From Campylobacteraceae bacterium (GTDB lineage Bacteria; Campylobacterota; Campylobacteria; Campylobacterales; Sulfurovaceae): a DNA stretch of 5,814 bases. Positions 1 to 4,882 of this stretch are shown one piece after another; the first letter of the stretch is position 1, and each line of letters begins with the position of its first letter. Where the stretch lies: the NCBI GenBank assembly GCA_027031505.1, contig JALVQH010000122.1:1-5814 (forward strand). Reading direction: 5' to 3'. The translations under genes were made by a program, and so were the position numbers. The notes beneath the pieces were generated by a model. That model was given only the letters and a program-made list of their open reading frames with translations. It had not been told where the DNA came from and searched no databases.

Positions 1-1047
1 AAACACGGCCTGCGCAGCAGCCGCGCCAAAACCCGTCTTTATCATCTCATCGAAACGGTTGGCATGGCACAAATCCGCCGGTGGCTTGAAAACACCCTTT
101 CGCACCCTCTCCGGCCTGCTGGCACTTTGCAGATGCGCAGCAGCACCGAAAACACCGATCACCTCCTCCCCGTCGAACGTTACGGCACTTATGGAGAAAT
201 CACTCCGGAAACCTTGCATCGCATTGCCCGAAAGGCTGAAAAAAACAACACCATCCTTCGCCTGACTCCCCATCAGGAGCTCTGGCTTTTCAGTCCAGAT
301 GCGATCACCAGCCACACTCTGTACCCTGCTGACCGTCAACCACCATCAACCACCCGAAAGGCGACGGAAGTCGCATCTCCAATCTCCAATCTCCAATCCC
401 TGATATCCCTCCCTGCCCACAAGACGACCACCTGTGCCGGTTCCCGCTACTGCGGTCTCTCCCTCTGGAACATCAAGCATGATGTACAGACCCTTCCCGT
501 CCGGCGACTGGTTGAGCGCGGTATCTCCATCGGCTTCAGCGGATGTCTCAAGGGCTGCGGCCGCCACTATCACAGCGATATCGGGCTGATCGGTTTGCGT
601 ACCAATCTGTATGGCGAGACGGAGCGGGCAGTGCGCCTGTTTCTCGGCGCTGTACAGACTCCCGATCCGGCTCCGGCACGGATGATATACTATTCTGTTC
701 CCGAAAGAAGCCTTGACAGACTTTTTCAGACAATCCTTGACGATGTTGCACACAGCGGGCATGAGACTTTTGAAGCTTTCAGCCGATACGTTCTCAACCG
801 GTACTCAGTTGAATTGATCCAGGCGTGGTATCTTGTGCGGCAATTGTTTGAAATCGGAGAGGCTCTGTATCGGCTGTTTGTTTCGGGAAAAGATGAGACC
901 ACGCTCTGGTCGGCACTGGAAGCGTTGCCGGATTATCCTTCGTGCGAAGCGCGATACGAGGCGATCCGGGAAATGAGCCATCGTTTGTGGGATCGCAATG
1001 CGACGGATCAAACTATTACCCCACCAACAAATGGTCTGAACTTTTGA
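1..1047 (+). CDS. Siroheme/[4Fe-4S] nitrite or sulfite reductase, C-terminal part (5' end outside window)
   Basis: This frame is open from base 1, and the residues before the first ATG (position 64) fit the family, so the gene starts upstream; 348 codons are visible. Window residues about 55-97 resemble the second ferredoxin-like half-domain of nitrite/sulfite reductases (GEITPETL, LRLTPHQELWLF). The siroheme/iron-sulfur cysteines are complete: C145 and C151 (Cx5C in TCAGSRYC), then C182 and C186 (Cx3C in GCLKGCGRH). The family carries out six-electron reduction of nitrite to ammonia or sulfite to sulfide in the cytoplasm. The missing N-terminal half would carry the first half-domain. Residues about 105-140 form a low-complexity linker that includes a heptamer repeat tract, and the roughly 70 C-terminal residues look divergent. 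It converges on the cupin gene. The fold and cofactor are well supported, but the choice of nitrite or sulfite, and hence a gene name, cannot be made from this fragment. Confidence 0.85.
   Translation, partial: KHGLRSSRAKTRLYHLIETVGMAQIRRWLENTLSHPLRPAGTLQMRSSTENTDHLLPVERYGTYGEITPETLHRIARKAEKNNTILRLTPHQELWLFSPDAITSHTLYPADRQPPSTTRKATEVASPISNLQSLISLPAHKTTTCAGSRYCGLSLWNIKHDVQTLPVRRLVERGISIGFSGCLKGCGRHYHSDIGLIGLRTNLYGETERAVRLFLGAVQTPDPAPARMIYYSVPERSLDRLFQTILDDVAHSGHETFEAFSRYVLNRYSVELIQAWYLVRQLFEIGEALYRLFVSGKDETTLWSALEALPDYPSCEARYEAIREMSHRLWDRNATDQTITPPTNGLNF
375..399 (+). repeat. Heptanucleotide tandem repeat ATCTCCA, about 3.6 copies, inside the reductase gene
   Basis: Three exact copies of ATCTCCA occupy 375-395, followed by the partial copy ATCC. 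The tract is translated as part of residues 125-134 (SPISNLQSL), between the ferredoxin-like half-domain and the first cluster cysteine. Because the unit is 7 bp, gain or loss of a single copy would shift the frame, while three copies (21 bp) keep it. Confidence 0.85.
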
Positions 1048-1052
1048 GAGAG

Positions 1053-1067
1053 CGAGACGAGACGAGA
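1053..1067 (+). repeat. Pentanucleotide CGAGA, three tandem copies after the reductase stop
   Basis: Three contiguous CGAGA units lie just after the TGA that ends the reductase, in the 94-bp convergent spacer (1048-1141). Nothing else in that spacer is convincing: there is no strong GC hairpin followed by a T-run on either strand. The repeat may be incidental low complexity. Confidence 0.5.
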
Positions 1068-1141
1068 TGTGTGTGAAAAATCTAAAGAACCGATCGTAGT
1101 CACCTCAAAGATAGGCAGAAGCCAGCCTGTGCAAAACGTCT

Positions 1142-1447
1142 TCACTCTTCATGCTTGAAGTGTACCGTTAGCCAGACCGTTCCTTTTTTTGTTTCCCGAA
1201 TCTGATGCTTCGTATGCGCCGGAATGAAAAGCGATTCGCCCCGCTGCAATGTACACTCGTGTCCCTCGACCTCCAGGATCGCCTGCCCTTCGATGATGAT
1301 CACCCATTCATCCTCTTCCTGATCGTAGAGGATCGGTTCGATGTCGTCTGAGCTGACGATCCGGACGATTCGGGCGTGGGGGTGGTCGAGGAGCGTCGTG
1401 AACGTTTCGCCGGTATTCGGGATCGTATCGGGGTAGAGATTGGGCAT
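1142..1447 (-). CDS. Small single-domain cupin protein
   Basis: This 101-residue protein is almost entirely one cupin barrel. The central stretch runs ILYDQEEDEWV, then IIIEGQAILEVEG, then the second cupin motif GESLFIPAHTKH (residues 70-81) with H78 and H81, and ends WLTVHFKHEE. The classical HxH of cupin motif 1 is absent and E/D residues (E44-E47) stand in its place. From memory, this YDQ..DEWV pattern is typical of a widespread family of roughly 100-residue bacterial cupins of unknown role, so it is probably not a decayed copy. Its ATG follows the riboflavin synthase stop by one base (TGATATG), which indicates co-transcription and likely translational coupling; only a weak GAG-type ribosome-binding site is visible. 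It is likely cytoplasmic, as no signal peptide is seen. Whether it binds metal, and its ligand, cannot be told from sequence. Confidence 0.85.
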   Translation of the reverse strand: MPNLYPDTIPNTGETFTTLLDHPHARIVRIVSSDDIEPILYDQEEDEWVIIIEGQAILEVEGHECTLQRGESLFIPAHTKHQIRETKKGTVWLTVHFKHEE

Positions 1448-1448
1448 A

Positions 1449-2072
1449 TCAGAAACTCATACTCATCGCATCCACCTCACTCCAGCTGAGGCTCTTTTGC
1501 TTCCGCGTCTCACGACGGCTCAAAATGTGGTCGATGTAGCGGGCAAAAAAGTCGGTCTCGATGTTGACGCGGGTGCCGACTTTGTAGGTTTGGAAGAGGG
1601 TGTTTTCGAGGGTGTGGGGGATGATGGTGAGGCGGAAGTTCTCCTCGCCCACTTCGTTGACCGTCAGAGAGATGCCGTCGACGGTGACGGAGCCTTTGGG
1701 GATGACGTAGGCGAGGAAAGCTTCCGGGATACGGATACGGAAATCGGTGCCGTTGGTGCGGGGGGTGATGGCGGTGATCTCCCCCATGCAGTCGACATGC
1801 CCCTGGACGATATGCCCCTCGAAACGCTCCCCCATCTGCATCGCCGGCTCGATGTGCACCCGGCCGCTCAGGCGGCTCTCATCGATCACCGATCGGGTCT
1901 CATCGGCCAGCTCGACATCGAAGCCGTCGGGGTGGAGTGCGGTGACGGTGAGGCAGATGCCGTTGACTGCGACGCTGTCGCCGATCCCGGGGCGGTAGTC
2001 AGCGCGGAGGGTGAGGGTATGGTTGGCGTAGCGTTTGACCGTGGCCATTTCGCGGATCAAACCCGTAAACAT
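1449..2072 (-). CDS. ribE: Riboflavin synthase, alpha subunit
   Basis: The 207-residue protein has the normal length for the family and the characteristic N-terminus MFTGLI. Two homologous lumazine-binding barrels are evident: the first contains GDSVAVNGICLTV (31-43), the second KGSVTVDGISLTV (126-138), with GHIVQGHVD at 86-94. The family dismutates two 6,7-dimethyl-8-ribityllumazine molecules to riboflavin and a ribityl-pyrimidine, the last step of riboflavin synthesis, in the cytoplasm. The frame extends 50 codons further upstream, but the ATG at 2072 is chosen because MFTG is the invariant family start and a GGAG box lies 8 bases before it; the extension would cross the promoter and repeat region. 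The small cupin gene follows after one base. mnmG is transcribed divergently from a shared control region with an almost identical leader. Confidence 0.95.
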   Translation of the reverse strand: MFTGLIREMATVKRYANHTLTLRADYRPGIGDSVAVNGICLTVTALHPDGFDVELADETRSVIDESRLSGRVHIEPAMQMGERFEGHIVQGHVDCMGEITAITPRTNGTDFRIRIPEAFLAYVIPKGSVTVDGISLTVNEVGEENFRLTIIPHTLENTLFQTYKVGTRVNIETDFFARYIDHILSRRETRKQKSLSWSEVDAMSMSF

Positions 2073-2078
2073 GGTGAT

Positions 2079-2119
2079 ACTCCGTATCGAGAAAGTAGCG
2101 GGTAGCGGGTAGCGGGTAG
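2079..2119 (-). repeat. Left arm of 41-bp inverted repeat (ribE leader)
   Basis: Read on the minus strand, these 41 bases match 2223-2263 on the plus strand at 36 of 41 positions without gaps: the first 18 and last 14 positions are identical, and 4 of the central 9 match. The arm includes the ribE ribosome-binding site (GGAG, plus-strand positions 2080-2083) and the heptamer tract. Confidence 0.9.
2095..2118 (-). repeat. Heptamer repeat TACCCGC (minus strand), 3.4 copies, in the ribE leader
   Basis: On the plus strand it reads GTA followed by three exact GCGGGTA units (2098-2118), equal to TACCCGC x3 plus TAC on the minus strand. It lies in the untranslated leader of ribE, between the predicted transcription start and the ribosome-binding site. 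The matching tract before mnmG has 2.4 copies. Confidence 0.9.
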
Positions 2120-2158
2120 AGACGAGAGCGTATGCTGCATAAAATCCTCTATTTTGGA

Positions 2159-2164
2159 TATAAT
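2159..2164 (+). promoter_or_regulatory. Predicted -10 box of the mnmG promoter
   Basis: A perfect TATAAT lies 105 bases before the mnmG ATG, preceded by the T-rich stretch ATTTTGGA and no convincing -35, as is usual for Campylobacterota housekeeping promoters. It predicts a start near 2171 and a leader of about 100 nt. It is one arm of a 19-bp palindrome whose other arm is the ribE -10 box. Confidence 0.65.
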
Positions 2165-2171
2165 TCCGCCA

Positions 2172-2177
2172 ATTATA
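2172..2177 (-). promoter_or_regulatory. Predicted extended -10 box of the ribE promoter
   Basis: On the minus strand this reads TGTTATAAT, an extended -10 (TGn followed by TATAAT), with ATTTTA just upstream. It predicts a start near 2165 and a leader of about 93 nt for ribE and the cupin. The two -10 boxes are only 7 bp apart on opposite strands, so two RNA polymerases could not bind at once. Confidence 0.65.
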
Positions 2178-2222
2178 ACATAAAATCAGAGATGGAAAAG
2201 TTCGTATTGGGTCTTGTGACAT

Positions 2223-2263
2223 CTACCCGCTACCCGCTACGTTCTACCCTCTCGATACGGAGT
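2223..2263 (+). repeat. Right arm of 41-bp inverted repeat (mnmG leader), with heptamers and ribosome-binding site
   Basis: This arm is the partner of 2079-2119 across a 103-bp spacer. It holds two exact TACCCGC heptamers plus TAC (2224-2240), a partial CTACCC (2244-2249), and ends in TCTCGATACGGAGT (2250-2263), identical to the end of the ribE arm. The GGAG at 2259-2262 is the mnmG ribosome-binding site, 7 bases before the ATG. Confidence 0.9.
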
Positions 2264-2269
2264 TTGGTA

Positions 2270-4138
2270 ATGGAACAGTATGATGTGATCGTGGTCGGCG
2301 GAGGGCATGCGGGGATCGAGGCGTCACTGGCATCAGCGCGGATGGGGGTGCGGACGTTGCTGATCACGATGCTGGTGGAGCAGATCGGAGCCAGCAGCTG
2401 CAACCCGGCGATCGGCGGTCTGGCCAAAGGGCATCTTGTCAAGGAGGTGGATGCTCTCGGCGGAGAGATGGGGCGGATCACCGATGCGACGGGGTTGCAG
2501 TTTCGATTGCTCAACTCCTCCAAAGGGCCGGCGGTGCGGGGGTCGCGGGCGCAGATCGACATGGATCGCTACCGGATCGTTGCCCGCGAAGTGATCCTCA
2601 ACACCCCCAATCTCGATGTCAAACAGGAGATCGTCACCGGCCTGCAGATGGAAGAGGGGATCGTCGCCGGAGTCACGACCCAGTTGGGGAATGTCTATGG
2701 TGCCAAACGGGTCGTCATCACCGCCGGCACCTTCCTCGGGGGCAAGGTTCACATCGGCGAGCAGCAGCACGCCGCCGGGCGGCAGGGGGAGTTCGCCGCG
2801 ATCGAGCTGGCAGAGTATCTGCGATCTCTCGGACTGGAGATCGGACGGCTCAAGACCGGTACCTGCGCCCGGATCGCTGGAGAGAGCATTGACTTTTCGG
2901 TGATGGAGGAGCAGGGAGGGGATGCCGAGCCGATCCCCTTCTCGTTTCGCACCGATCGGGAAGCGTTTGCCCCCGATCAGATGCCCTGCTACGTCACCTA
3001 CACCAACGAAACGACCCACACCATCATCGAGAGCAATTTCCACCGTGCCCCCCTCTTCAGCGGCCAGATCGAGGGGGTAGGTCCCCGCTACTGCCCCAGC
3101 ATCGAGGACAAGATCGACCGGTTCCGCAACCGCTCCCGCCATCAGATCTTCGTCGAGCCCCAGACCCGCGAAGCGACCGAATACTACCTCAACGGCATGA
3201 GTACCTCCCTGCCGACCGATGTGCAGCTGGCGATGATCCGCTCCGTCCCCGGCCTCGAAAATGCCAAAATCGTCCGCTACGGCTACGCCATCGAGTACGA
3301 CTACATCCAGCCCACCGAGCTGCGCCACACCCTCGAGACCAAAGCGATCCCCCACCTCTACTGGGCGGGACAGGTCAACGGCACCACCGGCTACGAAGAG
3401 GCCGCTGCCCAGGGGCTCATGGCAGGGATCAACGCTGCCCTTTCGGTGCAGGGGAAAGCCCCCTTTATCCTCGGGCGGGACGAAGCCTACATCGGTGTCC
3501 TCATCGACGACCTCGTGACCAAAGGGACGCAGGAGCCTTACCGGATGTTTACCTCCCGCGCCGAATACCGCCTGCTGCTGCGGGAGGACAATGCCGATCT
3601 GCGCCTGAGTCGTTATGGGCGTGAACTGGGCCTTCTCGATCCTGACATCGCCGCAAGAGTAGAGCAGAAAAAAGCAGCCATCAACGAAGCGTTGAGCTGG
3701 CTGCGCAACCACCACGTCACCCCCACCAAAGCGTTTATAGAACAGCTGACCGCCATCAACCACGAGAAGATCAATGATAAAACCGCATGGATCGACGTGA
3801 TCGGCCGCGGCGACTGGACGCAGGAGCAGCTCGTGGCGGTGTTGCCGGCATTTGCCCGCTACGATGCCGCCGTCCTCGAACAGGTACTGATCGAAGCCAA
3901 ATACCACCGCTACATCGAAAAACAGCAGCTGCAGATCGACAAAATGCACGAGAGGATGCGGGTGAAGATCCCCGAAGGGTTTGACTACGCTTCGGTGCAG
4001 GGGCTGAGCAACGAAATCGTCGAAAAGCTCCAGAAAGCCACCCCTCCTACGCTCCAGAGTGCTGCGCAGATCAGTGGGATCACCCCGGCGGCACTTGAGA
4101 TTCTGCATGTATACATTCAGATGCGGCAGCGAGGATAA
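2270..4138 (+). CDS. mnmG: tRNA uridine-5-carboxymethylaminomethyl modification enzyme MnmG (GidA)
   Basis: The protein has 622 residues, the usual family length. Residues 5-15 form the FAD-binding loop ([11 protein letters not shown]). Family signatures follow: [37 protein letters not shown] (193-202), YCPSIEDK with C275 in the region of the conserved catalytic cysteine, [16 protein letters not shown] near the C-terminal FAD segment, and [30 protein letters not shown] in the C-terminal helical domain used for partner and tRNA contact. With MnmE it installs the (carboxymethyl)aminomethyl group on U34 of certain tRNAs, using FAD and methylene-tetrahydrofolate. The frame extends 46 codons upstream, but that part reads through the promoter and inverted repeat. 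The ATG at 2270 is chosen because [12 protein letters not shown] matches the family start and a GGAG box precedes it. T-C-A replaces the commoner T-P-P after KTG; I believe Cys here also occurs in relatives. Confidence 0.97.
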   Translation: MEQYDVIVVGGGHAGIEASLASARMGVRTLLITMLVEQIGASSCNPAIGGLAKGHLVKEVDALGGEMGRITDATGLQFRLLNSSKGPAVRGSRAQIDMDRYRIVAREVILNTPNLDVKQEIVTGLQMEEGIVAGVTTQLGNVYGAKRVVITAGTFLGGKVHIGEQQHAAGRQGEFAAIELAEYLRSLGLEIGRLKTGTCARIAGESIDFSVMEEQGGDAEPIPFSFRTDREAFAPDQMPCYVTYTNETTHTIIESNFHRAPLFSGQIEGVGPRYCPSIEDKIDRFRNRSRHQIFVEPQTREATEYYLNGMSTSLPTDVQLAMIRSVPGLENAKIVRYGYAIEYDYIQPTELRHTLETKAIPHLYWAGQVNGTTGYEEAAAQGLMAGINAALSVQGKAPFILGRDEAYIGVLIDDLVTKGTQEPYRMFTSRAEYRLLLREDNADLRLSRYGRELGLLDPDIAARVEQKKAAINEALSWLRNHHVTPTKAFIEQLTAINHEKINDKTAWIDVIGRGDWTQEQLVAVLPAFARYDAAVLEQVLIEAKYHRYIEKQQLQIDKMHERMRVKIPEGFDYASVQGLSNEIVEKLQKATPPTLQSAAQISGITPAALEILHVYIQMRQRG

Positions 4139-4202
4139 ATCCCCGAAAAAATCGCTTTATTTGTCCCGCTTATTCATAAAATTATCGCAGGATATGTTTG
4201 AC

Positions 4203-4212
4203 CAAATATTTG
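4203..4212. repeat. 10-bp perfect palindrome in the petA upstream region
   Basis: CAAATATTTG is a perfect palindrome. It sits inside a looser inverted pair, TTTGAC (4197-4202) and GTCAAA (4234-4239), about 60-100 bp upstream of the petA -10 box. It could be an operator, but AT-rich DNA makes such palindromes easily. Confidence 0.35.
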
Positions 4213-4236
4213 TAACTTTTCGCTACATTTTTTGTC

Positions 4237-4258
4237 AAAAAAAGGGCGATAATGCCCC
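4237..4258 (-). terminator. Weak intrinsic-terminator-like hairpin on the minus strand
   Basis: Read on the minus strand, GGGC ATTATC GCCC is followed by seven T. The stem is only four G/C pairs plus a possible G-U pair. No minus-strand gene ends here, so if it works it would stop antisense transcription coming from the petA side before mnmG. On the plus strand the hairpin has no T-run after it, so it would not terminate mnmG. Confidence 0.3.
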
Positions 4259-4296
4259 GCATGACCTACATCAATCCCCTTTAAATTAAATCGTCC

Positions 4297-4302
4297 TATA
4301 AT
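4297..4302 (+). promoter_or_regulatory. Predicted -10 box of the petA-petB promoter
   Basis: A perfect TATAAT is preceded by AT-rich TTTAAATTAAA and no recognisable -35, typical of this phylum. It predicts a start near 4309 and a leader of about 25 nt carrying AAAAGGAAA (4322-4330) just before the petA ATG. It makes the bc1 operon independent of mnmG. Confidence 0.7.
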
Positions 4303-4333
4303 AGTGCGTTTAAAATTCTACAAAAGGAAAACT

Positions 4334-4873
4334 ATGAGCGAACGAAGAGATTTCTTCGGCAAGGCTCTTGGTGCGTTTGCCGGTCTCGGTGCTCTCGGGG
4401 CACTCTATGCTGCCAAGCGCACCTGGGATCCCTTGCCGAGCGTCAAAGCGGGTGGATTTACCACGATTGATGTGAGTACAGCCCAGGAGAATGTACTCAA
4501 TACCGAAATGTGGCGGGGCAAGCCGATTTTTGTGCTCAAGCTTCCCAAAGATGCCAAGCCCGCTTCCGCGGCCAACGGGCGCAATGAGAATGCCTATGAT
4601 GACAAACGCCTGATCACGATTGGCGGCAACAAGTATCTCATCGCGATCGGTTTGTGTACCCACCTCGGATGTATCCCCGCCTATTTCGGTGAGGAGAACA
4701 AATTCAAATGCGCCTGTCACGGTGGAGAGTTCAGTGCCTCCGGTGAAGTGCTCAAATCGCCGCCACCGAGCCCGCTGGTGATCCCTCCGTTCAAGATAGA
4801 CGGCAACAAGCTTGTCCTCGGCGAAGAAGGCCCCGAGTACAAGAAAATGAAAGCCGACGGCTTAGTGGCATAA
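4334..4873 (+). CDS. petA: Rieske iron-sulfur protein of the cytochrome bc1 complex
   Basis: The 179-residue protein carries a twin-arginine N-terminus (SERRDFFGK, R4-R5) followed by a Gly/Ala/Leu-rich segment (11-27), which in this family serves as a Tat-exported, uncleaved membrane anchor. The periplasmic head contains the two Rieske boxes CTHLGC (108-113) and CACHGG (126-131). C108, H110, C126 and H129 would bind the [2Fe-2S] cluster, and C113 and C128 would form the stabilising disulfide. The SPPPSPL loop (142-148) matches the family proline loop. It takes an electron from quinol at the Qo site and passes it to cytochrome c1. A GTG further upstream at 4304 is in frame but lies at the -10/start region; the ATG at 4334 with AGGA 5-8 bases before it and the Tat motif right after it is the real start. 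petB follows after 9 bases. Confidence 0.95.
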   Translation: MSERRDFFGKALGAFAGLGALGALYAAKRTWDPLPSVKAGGFTTIDVSTAQENVLNTEMWRGKPIFVLKLPKDAKPASAANGRNENAYDDKRLITIGGNKYLIAIGLCTHLGCIPAYFGEENKFKCACHGGEFSASGEVLKSPPPSPLVIPPFKIDGNKLVLGEEGPEYKKMKADGLVA

Positions 4874-4877
4874 GGAG
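4872..4877 (+). promoter_or_regulatory. Ribosome-binding site of petB
   Basis: AAGGAG overlaps the petA TAA stop (4871-4873) and lies 5 bases before the petB ATG at 4883. This fixes the petB start and implies tight coupling of the two subunits. Confidence 0.85.
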
Positions 4878-4882
4878 CGAAC

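Larger units (their letters stand above)
4139..4333. other. AT-rich mnmG-petA spacer
   Basis: This 195-bp spacer is strikingly AT-rich against GC-rich neighbours. It holds the petA promoter, a 10-bp palindrome, a 7-bp inverted repeat TTTTTTG/CAAAAAA (4228-4242) and a minus-strand terminator-like hairpin. No convincing ORF, tRNA or plus-strand terminator for mnmG is seen. Confidence 0.6.

Noticed and set aside
1095..1141. A bidirectional terminator in the reductase-cupin convergent spacer
   Set aside because: The only hairpin seen (AGGC...GCCT near 1112-1127) has a 4-bp stem and no adequate T-run; the CTTCA/TGAAG pair at the cupin end is bulged.
1440..2105. A 221-codon open frame on the plus strand opposite ribE
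   Set aside because: It is a shadow of riboflavin synthase with Asp/Gly/Val-rich composition and no recognisable motif.
2073..2222. A 50-codon N-terminal extension of riboflavin synthase
   Set aside because: It crosses the promoter and repeat region. Its peptide resembles the mnmG extension (STRYPL...SIRS) only because of the inverted repeat. MFTGLI is the known family start.
2132..2269. A 46-codon N-terminal extension of MnmG from the ATG at 2132
   Set aside because: It reads through the predicted -10 boxes and the inverted repeat, and the family start is at [12 protein letters not shown] with its own GGAG box.
2190..2269. An FMN riboswitch upstream of ribE or mnmG
   Set aside because: The leaders are only about 100 nt, consist largely of heptamers, and lack the AGGGTGAA-type conserved core of the RFN element.
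2333..4108. A 591-codon open frame on the minus strand opposite mnmG
   Set aside because: It is fully antisense to a well-conserved gene and rich in Asp, Gly, Val and Pro as expected from a GC-rich shadow frame; no domain is recognisable.
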